Position numbers and translations under genes: made by a program
Notes under the pieces: generated by a model
The model's database searches: none
What the model saw: the letters and a program-made list of their open reading frames with translations, nothing else
What the model was told of the DNA's origin: nothing
Shown: one piece after another, positions 1 through 8,417 of the stretch
How the letters are laid out: the number at the start of each line of letters is the position of its first letter
Position numbering within the stretch: position 1 is the stretch's first letter
Origin: Anaerolineae bacterium
GTDB taxonomy: Bacteria; Chloroflexota; Anaerolineae; Promineifilales; Promineifilaceae
Direction: 5' to 3'
Assembly (NCBI GenBank): GCA_020848035.1
Contig: JADLAX010000051.1
Coordinates: 1-64,000 of the forward strand
Length of the DNA: 64,000 bases

Positions 1-92
1 AACGGGACAACCTCAACTTACAGCGTTGTCGTACTTGTCCTACTTGGAACTACATCCTTCAACCACGGTTTGTTCTGGATGATATTCGATTG

Positions 93-854
93 TTAATGTC
101 CAAAGTTATTTTCGAGTGAACCCTTAGATTCCTGCTCTAAACTACCTCGTTGATTCAAAAATTTATTATATGTTTCCCAATCGAATAGTTGTTGTGGTTG
201 TTTAATAGATTTTTCTAGCTGAATACGTTCGCCAGGTTTAATAATACGTCTTACTGGTGAAGGGTAACTCGTGGACATTTCTGGCCTTAAAAACCACTCT
301 ACTAATGATAGATCGTCATATTTGCCGGTAGCAATATCTATAACTACATTCATCTCTCTTTGCTGATAGTGGTTCCGCACGGTAATGTTGAGTTCGTCAC
401 GTGTAACATCACCTATCTCGATGCCATCCCATGCAGGATTCTCAATTCGCCAAAGAAAACCTTCGGCTCCATATACCACAATATCTCGAAACCCAAACAG
501 CACAAGCTTTTGTACTTCGGTCAATAGATGTACATTGATGATAGGAAAAACTGGTATTTCCTCCCAAACTTGCGGGTTGTCTACTTGGATAATAAATCCC
601 ATCCCGCCAGAAACAACACAGAGAGTATTTTCGTCAGGGCAACTGAATATTCCTGTAATTGTTGTGTAAGCTCGATCAAAGTCTCCTATCCAACGAGGGC
701 CGTCATATGGAGTAACTTGGACAAGGAAACCCTCGAAGATATTTGGATCCTTATTATCTGGAAAATAGTATCTCTGGGTTTTATCAGGAACGGAATATAT
801 AGGTAATTCGACATCGTAACGATGAGGAAATGACAAATCAAATTTAACAGCCAT
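93..854 (-). CDS. hypothetical protein, 253 aa
   Basis: I do not recognise the family. The product is soluble-looking, with no signal peptide or membrane segment. Its middle part (about residues 60-150) is rich in short hydrophobic beta-like stretches with Gly-Gly and aromatic residues, as in beta-propeller or WD-like scaffolds, but I see no repeat regular enough to claim this. The C-terminus is polar and Gln/Ser/Asn-rich. The ATG at 854 has a GAGG about 10 bases upstream. It is transcribed away from the antitoxin-like gene at 1065. Base composition is more A+T-rich than most of the window and it contains no ACGGCCGT palindrome, so it may be a recent acquisition (inference). Confidence 0.6.
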   Translation of the reverse strand: MAVKFDLSFPHRYDVELPIYSVPDKTQRYYFPDNKDPNIFEGFLVQVTPYDGPRWIGDFDRAYTTITGIFSCPDENTLCVVSGGMGFIIQVDNPQVWEEIPVFPIINVHLLTEVQKLVLFGFRDIVVYGAEGFLWRIENPAWDGIEIGDVTRDELNITVRNHYQQREMNVVIDIATGKYDDLSLVEWFLRPEMSTSYPSPVRRIIKPGERIQLEKSIKQPQQLFDWETYNKFLNQRGSLEQESKGSLENNFGH

Positions 855-1064
855 CGCTAAACAACCTCACAAAAGTTCAGTTTCAACTGGCAAAAAATCT
901 TGCGTGACTACAGTGGCCGTTGACACGAGTTTTTACGGCCGTATTGCTTTCTCTGCACGGTCAAGCGCTTGAATTTTAGCATAAAGTGATGCCGCAAATC
1001 TGTTCAGAACATACGCCCAAGTCAAGACTTTCACATTTTGTAGCTTTTATGCTACAGTCTTCCC

Positions 1065-1388
1065 ATGAATGACAAGCCTGTGGAAAGTAAAATGAACCAA
1101 ATTACGGCAAAGTATGAAGATGGCTTAAAAGCTTCCCTGACAAATCCTGAAGAAGCGGCCGCTTACCTCAACGCGGCCCTTGAAGAAAACGGTCAGGAGG
1201 TTTTCCTGTTGGCACTGCGCGACATCGCCGAGGCACGGGGCTTTTCGCAAGTAGCACAGGAAACATTTCTGAATCGTGAGAATCTTTACCGCATGTTGTC
1301 TTCCAGCGGCAATCCGCAGCTTTCCAGCCTGAATGCGCTGCTGAAGGGCATGGGCTTACGTTTGGCTGTAGAAGTTGAGGCAGCCTAA
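1065..1388 (+). CDS. HigA/COG3636-type antitoxin-like DNA-binding protein
   Basis: The 107-residue protein has the layout of the 'addiction module antidote/DNA-binding prophage' family (COG3636). An N-terminal stretch includes TNPEEAAAYLNAALEE. It is followed by a helix-turn-helix region at about residues 55-95 with RDIAEARGFS and a NRENLYRMLS recognition-helix segment, and then the typical SSLNALLKGMGLRL. Such proteins normally repress their own operon and neutralise a RelE/HigB-like nuclease encoded just upstream. Here the 210 bases upstream hold no open frame for such a toxin, and nothing downstream fits, so it looks like an orphan. The ATG at 1065 lacks a clear ribosome site. The ATG at 1092, with GGAAAG before it, is a possible alternative. 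Confidence 0.75.
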   Translation: MNDKPVESKMNQITAKYEDGLKASLTNPEEAAAYLNAALEENGQEVFLLALRDIAEARGFSQVAQETFLNRENLYRMLSSSGNPQLSSLNALLKGMGLRLAVEVEAA

Positions 1389-1398
1389 GTTTCTGAGC

Positions 1399-1501
1399 CT
1401 CGTTCCACGCTCCGCGTGGAATGAAGATCAGGACGCTCCGGCGTCCCTTACGCAGCGCTGAGCGCCGCCCCCGGCATTCCCACGCAGAGCGTGGGAACGA
1501 G
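1399..1501. repeat. dispersed repeat with inverted ends (CTCGTTCC...GGAACGAG)
   Basis: The element is bounded by CTCGTTCC at 1399-1406 and its complement GGAACGAG at 1494-1501. Each half contains a smaller hairpin of the type CCACGC-TCCGC-GTGG. It fills the space between the antitoxin gene and the convergent desaturase gene. A diverged relative lies within 18194-18394. Elements of this kind are common intergenic repeats in several bacterial phyla; it may fold into RNA that ends transcription of both convergent genes (inference). Confidence 0.7.
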
Positions 1502-1515
1502 TCAAAGCGAGGCAG

Positions 1516-2532
1516 TTACGCGCGGGCGATTTTCTTCAGTTCGCCAAAGCCTATGAGGCGGAAGTTGGCCTCGTCCCACAGCCGGTAGCGAATGCATTTG
1601 AAGCTTTGCAGCAGCGTCAGCGGCTCCACGTGCAGCTCTGGGTTGGCATTGTGGCACGGCTCCAAGTTGTAGTTGGGAATGCGGGGACTGAGGTGGTGAA
1701 TGTGGTGGAAGCCGATATTCCCGGTGAACCATTGCAACACCTTGGGCAATTTATAAAACGAACTGCCTTCGACAGCGGCCGTGGCGTAATCCCAGGCGTT
1801 GTGCCGCTGCCAGTACACTTCTTCATACTGGTGCTGCACGTAAAAAAGCCAGACACCCGCCATGGCCGCCAGGCCAATGATCGAAACCTGCAAAATGGCA
1901 TAGGTTTTAAAGCCAACCAGCAAGCTCATCAAAATGGCAATCATCAGCAGGGCAATATTGGTAAGCCAGACGCTGCGATGTTCCCGCTTGCGCCCTTTCA
2001 GCGGAATGCGGTGCACAAACAAAAACAAAACCAGCGGGGAGATGACAAACAAAACCAGGGGGAAACGATAGACGCGGTAAACCGCACGCCGCCACCAGGG
2101 GGAGGAGAGGTATTCGTTCACCGTCATCATCCAGACGTCGCCGTCACCGCGTCGGTCCAGGTCGCCAGAGGCGGAATGGTGCAGGGCGTGGCCGTGCCGC
2201 CAGGCAAAAAATGGCGTGAAGGCCACCAGCCCGGTGATGAAGCCGACAATTTCATTGGCACGGCGCGAGCTGAAAAAAGCGCCATGACCACAGTCGTGGA
2301 AGATGATGAAGGCGCGCACGGTAAAACCGGCGTTCAAAATAATGAGGGGCAGCGCCAGCCAAAAGGAAATGCGGAAGGCGGGCACCATCAATATCCAAAT
2401 CAGCAGGTAGGGCACCAGCGTATTGACGATTTGCCAGAGACTGCGGCGCAGATCGGGCTTTTGGTAGGGGGCTACGGCCGTTTTCCAGGCGCGGCTTTCG
2501 GCCAAAATCGGCCGGGTTTCTATTTGCTTCAT
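1516..2532 (-). CDS. membrane fatty acid desaturase
   Basis: The protein (338 aa from the chosen start) belongs to the di-iron membrane desaturase family and would introduce a double bond into membrane acyl chains. All three histidine boxes are present: HDCGH at residues 79-83, a box around residues 113-119 ending HALHH, and FHHIHHL near the C-terminal third. Together these supply the iron ligands. Paired hydrophobic segments at about 40-75 and 100-112 and two more around 175-240 match the usual four-helix topology. I chose the ATG at 2532 because GGGAG stands about 8 bases before it; an upstream in-frame start would add a 46-residue tail not typical of the family. Substrate and regiospecificity cannot be read from the sequence. 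Confidence 0.9.
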   Translation of the reverse strand: MKQIETRPILAESRAWKTAVAPYQKPDLRRSLWQIVNTLVPYLLIWILMVPAFRISFWLALPLIILNAGFTVRAFIIFHDCGHGAFFSSRRANEIVGFITGLVAFTPFFAWRHGHALHHSASGDLDRRGDGDVWMMTVNEYLSSPWWRRAVYRVYRFPLVLFVISPLVLFLFVHRIPLKGRKREHRSVWLTNIALLMIAILMSLLVGFKTYAILQVSIIGLAAMAGVWLFYVQHQYEEVYWQRHNAWDYATAAVEGSSFYKLPKVLQWFTGNIGFHHIHHLSPRIPNYNLEPCHNANPELHVEPLTLLQSFKCIRYRLWDEANFRLIGFGELKKIARA

Positions 2533-2910
2533 GTGTACTCTCCCAGGGTGAATGAATTCTTGCGGGTCAATAGCGTAAATTGTAACGGCCGTTGCCAATA
2601 AAACGAACCGTCCAACACCCAATAGGCAAATTATTAGCCGACACTCACCTGCATTCAAACTCTTAACCACCCTCGTAAGCCAACCTCACTACCATGCGTG
2701 GTGGTAGTAAACGTTAAAGCGCCCGGTAGTCAATCCCCATTGACGGCTTGTGACTTGCGCAACAACTATAGTTTCCTCGCCTCACATTTTAAATCTAATA
2801 TTTCTTCTACACGCGTCGGTTCAGCCCAGAACATAACGATTCAACCCTTGTTCGACAGCAAAACAAGCCTGCTCATGCCCTGAACCGCCGTGTCCGACGG
2901 AGGTTCGTTC
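2533..2910. other. intergenic region without recognisable gene
   Basis: The 378 bases separate the divergent desaturase and beta-helix genes. They include one ACGGCCGT copy at about 2585. No convincing open frame, RNA gene or hairpin terminator is visible. Promoters for both divergent genes are expected here but I could not identify clear -35/-10 pairs. Confidence 0.5.
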
Positions 2911-4365
2911 ATGCTGCACCCGAAAGTTCATTCGCCATTTCCTACATCGCTTAGACTTGGGCTTTTTCTGTTTTTATCATTGTTTGTGTGGCAAAGCAGC
3001 GTTCAGCGCGTTCAAGCGGACACCTGGACGATCTGCAAAACGGGAGGCTGTGATTTTTCATCCATTCAGGCCGCCATTTTAGATAGCTCAGTCATGAATA
3101 ATGATATTTTGGAGTTTCCAGTTAACAAAGAAGCGTACACGGAAAGAATTACCCTGACCAAATCGCTCACCTTCATTGGGCAAACGACCACGATTAACGC
3201 GCAAGATGGCGGTACGGCCGTTACCATCAACGGCAGCCCCACCGTCCAGATGCAAAATTTCATCATTCAAAATGGCAGCAGTGCCGACGGGGCAGGCATC
3301 CGCCTCAATGGGGGTAATCTGACGCTGCTCAACGTCACCCTCAGCGGGCACGATGCCACCGCCACGGGTGGCGCGCTGTACGTGGCCAGCGGCAGCAGCA
3401 TCACGCTCAACGATGTGACCATGAACCTGAATACGGCCGTTACCGCTGGCGGCGCAATCTACAACAACGGCACCCTGAACGCCACCAACCTCACCGTCAC
3501 CGACAGCACGGCCAGCAATGGTGCTGGCCTGTACAACAACAACACGGCCCTTATCAACGATGGCACCTTTCAGCGGAATACGGCCGCGCAAAACGGTGGC
3601 GCTATCTACAACGCACTTGCGGGCGATCTCACGCTGGAAATCAGCGGCATCTCCAACAACGACGCCAGCAACGGCGCAGGTGTGGCCAATGTCGGCAGCT
3701 TGCAGCTGGTGGATACCAACATCGGCAGCGGCAACGAAGCCACCGGCGCAGGGGGTGGGCTGCACAACAGCGGGCAAGCCACTCTGACCCGCAGCACCAT
3801 CGTGCAAAACACGGGGGCAACGGCCGGAGGCATCTACAACACCGGCACGCTCAACGCCACCAACAGCACCCTCAGCCGCAACACCAGCGACAACGGCGCC
3901 GGGCTGTACAACCAGAACGGCAGCGCCACCTTAAACAACGTCACCATTCACCTCAGCATTGGCCTGTCGCTGTACGCCAACGGCGGCACGGTGATGCTGG
4001 GCAATACCATTCTTTCCTCGGCCGTGAGCTACCAGACTTGCGGTGGCACGGGGCAGGTGATTACCAATGGCTACAACCTGTCGGCTGACCAAACCTGCAC
4101 CTTCCTCACCGCCCCCAGCGACATCACCAACAAAGACCCACTCCTGGAGGGCATCATTTTCCCTTCGGACGGCGCCGCTTATCACCAGCCCAAGCTCAAC
4201 AGCCCTGTGGTCAATGCGGGCAATCCGGCCACACCCGGCAGCAGCAGCACAGCCTGCCTGGTCAGCGATCAGCGGGGCCAGGAACGGCCGCTTAACAATC
4301 GCTGCGACATTGGCGCGGTGGAGGTTCTGGTGTATCGGCTTTTTATACCGATTGTTTTGGAATAG
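2911..4365 (+). CDS. secreted right-handed beta-helix protein with choice-of-anchor Q-like C-terminus
   Basis: The product (484 aa) begins with a signal peptide: basic residues, a Leu/Phe-rich core and a cleavage region near VQA-DTW at about residue 37. From about residue 55 to 400 it is built of repeated strands with motifs like GGAIYNNGTLNATN, GAGLYN and NNGSAT. This is the pattern of polymorphic outer-membrane/parallel beta-helix proteins. The C-terminus (LVSDQRGQERP...CDIGAVE) matches the conserved end of 'choice-of-anchor Q' surface proteins. It is probably exported and surface-attached. The ATG at 2911 is preceded by GGAGG at 2899-2903, which decides this start over an upstream GTG at 2890. 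The ligand is unknown. Confidence 0.85.
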   Translation: MLHPKVHSPFPTSLRLGLFLFLSLFVWQSSVQRVQADTWTICKTGGCDFSSIQAAILDSSVMNNDILEFPVNKEAYTERITLTKSLTFIGQTTTINAQDGGTAVTINGSPTVQMQNFIIQNGSSADGAGIRLNGGNLTLLNVTLSGHDATATGGALYVASGSSITLNDVTMNLNTAVTAGGAIYNNGTLNATNLTVTDSTASNGAGLYNNNTALINDGTFQRNTAAQNGGAIYNALAGDLTLEISGISNNDASNGAGVANVGSLQLVDTNIGSGNEATGAGGGLHNSGQATLTRSTIVQNTGATAGGIYNTGTLNATNSTLSRNTSDNGAGLYNQNGSATLNNVTIHLSIGLSLYANGGTVMLGNTILSSAVSYQTCGGTGQVITNGYNLSADQTCTFLTAPSDITNKDPLLEGIIFPSDGAAYHQPKLNSPVVNAGNPATPGSSSTACLVSDQRGQERPLNNRCDIGAVEVLVYRLFIPIVLE

Positions 4366-4390
4366 AAAAATTGGCAGTAACAACTAGACT

Positions 4391-4515
4391 TGTTCCTCAA
4401 TAAAATTTAGGAAGAAATGGGACACAGATAAACACAAGTTTTCACAGATAAGAACAAAAATCTGCGTTTATCTGTGTGAATCTGTGTCCTAAATTCTTCA
4501 TCTCATTAATCAGGA
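4391..4515. repeat. intergenic inverted repeat (ACACAGATAAACAC family)
   Basis: An imperfect long hairpin links GGACACAGATAAACAC (starting 4420) with its complement ending at about 4489. Outer arms GAAGAA/TTCTTC extend the pairing. It lies between convergent genes (stops at 4365 and 4533) and could act as a bidirectional terminator. Related but not identical 'cgcagatt/ccgcg' repeats occur at 6562-6755 and 23850-23915. Confidence 0.7.
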
Positions 4516-4532
4516 ACAGCTCTATTGATAGT

Positions 4533-5648
4533 TCAAGGTTTGCGGCGCAATAGGCTATCGGCCGCTTTAATGGCCTCGCCGACGGACACACCTTCTTGCC
4601 AGGTAAACGGCCGTTGCTCGCCCCCCCGCCACAACGTCACCACCCGGCCCTCTGCCGGTGAGTAAGGGCCGGAAACAGTGGGATTGCTTGGACCAAATAT
4701 CGCCAGCGTGGGGCAGCCTACGGCCGCCGCAATGTGCGTCGGCCCTGTGTCGTTGCCGATGTACAGGCTGGCCATTTCACCCAGCGCCCCCAGCTCACCC
4801 AGGGTCATGCGCCCTGCCCAGTTGGCACAGCGCTGCGATGTCATCCCCGCAATGGCAGTGGCCAATTCGTGATCATGGGCGCTGCCCACCAGCAAAACGC
4901 GCGCCTTGTGCTGGCGCATCAGGTGGTTGGCCAGCAGCACAAACCGCTCGCTGGGCCACCGCTTGAGCGGATCTTCATACACCGAACCGGCCCCACCGCC
5001 AGGATGCATCACCACCAGCGGCACATCCCCCAACCAATCGAGCTCATCAATCAGGCGCTGGGTAACGGCCGTTCGGTCAGCATCGGCCGGGTAAAATTCC
5101 ATAGGGGGGCGTTCCCCCGGCGGCAGGTCAATCCCACAAGCCGGGGCTAACGACAGGTAAATATCGGTGGCATGCTGCTGCCCGGGGCGCGGCGGGGCCA
5201 CCAGCGTCTGGGCAAAACCACGCCCGCCAGAAGCCACGCCAATGCGCTGCGGAATTCGCGCCTGCCACGCCACCCAGGAGAGCAAACTGGAGCGCCCTGG
5301 AATCAGACAGGTGTCGTAGCTCCCCTGGCGCAGCTGCTCGGCCACGCCAAGCAGTTCGTTGATGGACAGAGACGCCAGGCCCAGGTCCCCAGTGGGAATG
5401 AGCTCGGCAATCTTGGGATTTTTGGCAATGGCTGGCCTGGCCCACTCACTCACCGCCCAATCGAACTGCGTGTTGGGAAACGCCGCCGCCAGCACCGAAA
5501 GCAGCGGCGTAGCCAGCATCACCTGGCTCAGGCAGCAAGGATGCAGGATGAGGGCTTTTTGCGGCGGGGTAAACGGCCGTCGGTATAACCGGAATGGCAG
5601 GCTGACCAACCGGGCCAATGTGGCCGTCAAAAATGTTTCTTGGGGCAT
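4533..5648 (-). CDS. glycosyltransferase family 9 (heptosyltransferase-like)
   Basis: The 371-residue soluble protein matches GT9 (ADP-heptose:LPS heptosyltransferase superfamily, GT-B fold). The N-terminal domain carries the ILHPCCLSQVMLATPLLS opening and a FDWAVSEWARP segment. The C-terminal domain has VVMHPGGG at about 210 and the hallmark IGNDTGPTHIAAAVGCPTLAIFGPS at about 297-320, which binds the nucleotide sugar. GT9 enzymes add sugars to cell-surface glycans on the cytoplasmic face. The canonical 'GDxxLATP' opening is modified (CCLSQVMLATP). The gene starts 14 bases after the stop of the ComEA-like gene, so the two probably form one transcript. Donor and acceptor are unknown. Confidence 0.85.
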   Translation of the reverse strand: MPQETFLTATLARLVSLPFRLYRRPFTPPQKALILHPCCLSQVMLATPLLSVLAAAFPNTQFDWAVSEWARPAIAKNPKIAELIPTGDLGLASLSINELLGVAEQLRQGSYDTCLIPGRSSLLSWVAWQARIPQRIGVASGGRGFAQTLVAPPRPGQQHATDIYLSLAPACGIDLPPGERPPMEFYPADADRTAVTQRLIDELDWLGDVPLVVMHPGGGAGSVYEDPLKRWPSERFVLLANHLMRQHKARVLLVGSAHDHELATAIAGMTSQRCANWAGRMTLGELGALGEMASLYIGNDTGPTHIAAAVGCPTLAIFGPSNPTVSGPYSPAEGRVVTLWRGGEQRPFTWQEGVSVGEAIKAADSLLRRKP

Positions 5649-5662
5649 ACGTGCGTTGGGCG

Positions 5663-6307
5663 CTACTCTCCTACGGAAATAAACGCTTGAATCTGTTCAA
5701 ATTTGGCCGGGCCAATGCCCGACACGTTCATGATATCCTCGATGGCGGCAAACGGGCCGTTGGCCTCGCGGTATTCTACGATCTTTTCGGCCGTGCTGGG
5801 GCCAATGCCGGGCAAGGTGTCCAGATCAGCGACGGTCGCGCTATTTATGTCAACCACATCACCCGGCGCAGCGGCCGTTTCTGCGTCGCCCGTCTCCAGT
5901 TCAATTCCTTCCGTGCGCACCACCGGGTTAGTAACGGCCGTCTGCCCCTGTTCGGCCGTTTCGGCCGTGGTGGGCACATAAATCTGCATGCCGTCTTGCA
6001 GCGGAAAGGCCAGGTTGACAACGGCCGTATCCGCCTCGGCGATAAAACCACCCGCCTGCTCAATGGCCTGCTGCACAATGCTGCCCGGTGCCAGTTCGTA
6101 CACCGCCGGGGCAGCCACCGCGCCGTTCACAAAAACATGCAGCGGCCCGGGTGTGGCGGTAGGGTCCGGCAGCGCCGTCGGTGCCGGTGGTTGGATGACA
6201 ATCTGGGCGGGCTGGACCCGCCGGGTTAAGGTCAACCCCCCTGCCCCCAAAATAATCCCGACAAATAAAATCAACAGATACGAAAGCAAATTCTCTTTGT
6301 TGAGCAC
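5663..6307 (-). CDS. comEA: ComEA-like DNA-binding protein (SLBB + helix-hairpin-helix)
   Basis: The 214-residue protein has one N-terminal membrane anchor (about 9-27) and a Pro/Thr-rich linker. An SLBB-like domain follows at about 60-120 (VFVNGAVAAPAVYEL...), and a double helix-hairpin-helix module at about 152-212 contains INSATVADLDTLPGIGPSTA and a second SGIGP turn. This is the architecture of ComEA, the periplasmic or extracellular double-stranded DNA receptor of natural transformation. The GTG at 6307 is preceded by GGGGG at a good distance. No ComEC or ComEB is adjacent in this window; the downstream gene is a GT9 enzyme. A ComF homologue lies at 47434. Confidence 0.88.
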   Translation of the reverse strand: MLNKENLLSYLLILFVGIILGAGGLTLTRRVQPAQIVIQPPAPTALPDPTATPGPLHVFVNGAVAAPAVYELAPGSIVQQAIEQAGGFIAEADTAVVNLAFPLQDGMQIYVPTTAETAEQGQTAVTNPVVRTEGIELETGDAETAAAPGDVVDINSATVADLDTLPGIGPSTAEKIVEYREANGPFAAIEDIMNVSGIGPAKFEQIQAFISVGE

Positions 6308-6761
6308 AATTATCCCCCAAATGGTGACGGCGGTTGCCGACAGCCTCTAAATTTTGCTAAAACGCTCATGGCACGGCCGTAATTTTACACGGCAGACAGG
6401 CAGCCAACAAACCGGGCGCATTTTTCAAAATGGGGCAGATGCAGTATCTTACCAGGATCAGCCCACACCAGCGGTTCAGGTGTCAAATGGGGAAATTTGG
6501 TGTCTAATGCACCAACAAATGCAGAATTGTTTTATAGGGAGACTTCATGAGCGCAGGTTCAACACCATGAATAAAAATCAGCAGATTGGCGCAGATTGCG
6601 CGCAGATTTTATTCCGCGTTCATCAGCGTTAATCCGCGTCCTATTTTCACAGGAGACGTCACCAACTATCGTTGACCACCATGAATGAAAATCAGTAGAT
6701 TTCGCAGATTAACAAGATTTAATCCGCGCAATCCGCGGCCTGTTTTCGAAGGAGATCAAAC
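6308..6761. repeat. intergenic region with two copies of a 'cgcagatt/ccgcg' repeat
   Basis: The 454 bases hold no convincing gene. They contain two similar repeat units, at about 6562-6655 and 6676-6755. Each begins near a 'caccatgaat(a/g)aaaatcag(c/t)agat' segment, passes through 'cgcagatt' and ends with 'aatccgcg' and a purine-rich 'ggaga' stretch. The second unit ends directly in the GGAGATCAAAC ribosome-binding site of the next gene, so its copy has become part of that leader. One ACGGCCGT copy lies at about 6374. Confidence 0.65.
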
Positions 6762-7109
6762 ATGACCGACACACCCAATCCAAATCCAAACCCCAATCCA
6801 ACCCCACAAAAACGGATTGCGATTGATATTCCTAAGGAGCTAACGGCCGTTTACGCCAACCTCGCCTTTATCAGCCACACGCCAGGGGAAATGGTGCTGG
6901 ACTTTGCCCAAATGCTGCCGCGTATGCCGCGTGGCCGCGTGCTGTCGCGGGTCATTATGTCCCCCATGCACGCCAAAATGCTGCAAAGCGCCCTGGCGCA
7001 AAACATCGCCAACTACGAGCGGCAGTTCGGCGAAATTCGCCTGCCCAGCACCCTGGCCGACCAGTTTTTCCGTTTCCCCCAGCAAGGGGGCGACAAGGAC
7101 GAAGAGTAA
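6762..7109 (+). CDS. DUF3467 domain protein
   Basis: The 115-residue protein opens with a low-complexity NPNPNPNPNP tract encoded by a repeated hexamer. The conserved DUF3467 core follows: IPKELTAVYANLAFISHTP at about 28-46, then FAQMLP and RVIMSPMHAKMLQSALAQNI with a final YERQFGEI. The family is small, cytoplasmic and of unknown function. GGAG stands 7 bases before the ATG. The Asn-Pro tract could vary in length by slippage (inference). The gene stands alone between two intergenic repeats. Confidence 0.85.
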   Translation: MTDTPNPNPNPNPTPQKRIAIDIPKELTAVYANLAFISHTPGEMVLDFAQMLPRMPRGRVLSRVIMSPMHAKMLQSALAQNIANYERQFGEIRLPSTLADQFFRFPQQGGDKDEE

Positions 7110-7114
7110 GCAAG

Positions 7115-7182
7115 TTAGCCGCGAATGACGCGAATTTTCACGAAAAAAACTTTTCGCGTTCATTTGCGTTCATTCGCGGCCA
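7115..7182. repeat. inverted repeat between convergent genes (CCGCGAATGACGCGAA)
   Basis: The left arm CCGCGAATGACGCGAA pairs imperfectly with TTGCGTTCATTCGCGG across an A/T-rich centre. It lies between the convergent DUF3467 and methyltransferase genes. It belongs to the 'gcgaatgacgcgaa' type of dispersed intergenic repeat and could terminate transcription in both directions. Confidence 0.65.
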
Positions 7183-7186
7183 AGAA

Positions 7187-8416
7187 TTATTCCTGCCTTA
7201 CCCAGAGGGAGACGGTTTCGATGTGAAAGGTTTGCGGCTGCATGTCGATGGGTTGGACCTCGACCAGCTGGTAGCCGCTTTGGTGCAGGGAACGGCCGTC
7301 ACGCGCCAGCGTGGCCACATCGGAACTGACGTAAATCAAGCGGCGGGGAGTGGCCTTGACAATCGCGCTTATGGCCTGGCGCGACAGGCCGCTGGCCCAC
7401 GGATGCACCACCATCACTTCGGCGCCGCCCGGTAAAGTGGGCAGCACCACTTCAACTTCCTCTTCGTACAACGCCACGTTTTCCCGATGATACAGGTTAA
7501 CGGCCAAATCCTCCACCGCATCCGAGTTGCGCTCGACGGCAATCACTTCCTTAGCCTGTTCCGCCAAAAATGCCGTCAACGTGCCCGCCCCGCTAAACAG
7601 CTCAATGACCGTTTCCTGGCCGGTGAGCGCCGCATAACGCAGCACCGTTTGCACCACCGCCTGCATCGCGGTCGGGCTGGTCGCCATATCCACCCCCGGC
7701 GACACCCGGAAATCACGGCCGTTTACCTGCTGCACCGAATAAAAATCGCCGACGAGGGAAGCGGCCGTTTTGTCTGGCAGCACAATGGCCACCGAGACGG
7801 GGAAATCGGCCTCCAGCTCAGGCGGCTCCACGTCATCCACCTCGATGGCCGCCAGCAGCGCCTCATCATCGCCAATGCGCAAAGACAGTTTGCGCAGCCC
7901 TGGCAGATCCAGCTCCACGTCGTGCAGCAGCGCCACCAGCTCGGGCCGCGCAATGGGGCATTCGTCAATGGCAATCACCTCTCGTTTAACAGGTGACCAG
8001 TAACCGAGACGGCCGTCTCCCGCCGGACTCAGCACCATTTCTACCCGGTAAGCGTACGGCTCTGGGTTGGGCACCATCGGCTGCACGTTGGCCGACTTAA
8101 ACCCACCCAACCGCGCCAGCTGGTCACGCACCACGCTTTCTTTCGCCGCCAGCTGCGCCGCGTAAGCCATGTGCTGGAAGTGGCAGCCGCCACACACCCC
8201 AAAATGCTGGCAGCGCGGCGCCACCCGCTCCGGCGAAGGCTGCAAAACCTGGATCAGCTCCGCCTGGGCATACTTGTTCTTCTCAGACACAATTTGCGCC
8301 CGCACCTTTTCCCCCGGAATCGTGAACGGCACAAAAACCGTGCGCCCCCGCTTTGCCCGGCCAATCGCCGAGCCACCGTGCGCCATTTCCGTTACATCCA
8401 ACGTGATCGTTTCCAT
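7187..8416 (-). CDS. TrmA/RumA-like class I SAM methyltransferase homologue lacking the catalytic Cys
   Basis: The 409-residue protein has an N-terminal TRAM-like domain (residues 1-60) and three of the four Fe-S ligands of the RumA family in RCQHFGVCGGC (C69, C75, C78). The fourth is likely in IDECPIARPE. A Rossmann SAM domain carries VIELFSGAGTLTAFLAEQ. The family makes 5-methyluridine in rRNA or tRNA using a cysteine in the conserved SCNPATLARD motif. Here the segment reads YVSSDVATLARD, so the nucleophile position is Ser365 (codon TCC at 7322-7324). The DPPR motif is also replaced (VHPWASG). It is either inactive or has a changed activity. The ATG at 8416 starts at the usual TRAM position; an upstream alternative at 8455 overlaps the next gene. 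Confidence 0.8.
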   Translation of the reverse strand: METITLDVTEMAHGGSAIGRAKRGRTVFVPFTIPGEKVRAQIVSEKNKYAQAELIQVLQPSPERVAPRCQHFGVCGGCHFQHMAYAAQLAAKESVVRDQLARLGGFKSANVQPMVPNPEPYAYRVEMVLSPAGDGRLGYWSPVKREVIAIDECPIARPELVALLHDVELDLPGLRKLSLRIGDDEALLAAIEVDDVEPPELEADFPVSVAIVLPDKTAASLVGDFYSVQQVNGRDFRVSPGVDMATSPTAMQAVVQTVLRYAALTGQETVIELFSGAGTLTAFLAEQAKEVIAVERNSDAVEDLAVNLYHRENVALYEEEVEVVLPTLPGGAEVMVVHPWASGLSRQAISAIVKATPRRLIYVSSDVATLARDGRSLHQSGYQLVEVQPIDMQPQTFHIETVSLWVRQE

Positions 8417-8417
8417 G

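Noticed and set aside
1..92. A gene at the left edge
   Set aside because: The first 92 bases show no codon structure that I can trust and no recognisable end of a protein.
1606..2601. Long plus-strand open frame opposite the desaturase gene (331 codons)
   Set aside because: It is antisense to a clear desaturase with all histidine boxes, has no recognisable domain and is Gln/Gly/His-rich in the way of reverse-strand shadows in high-G+C DNA.
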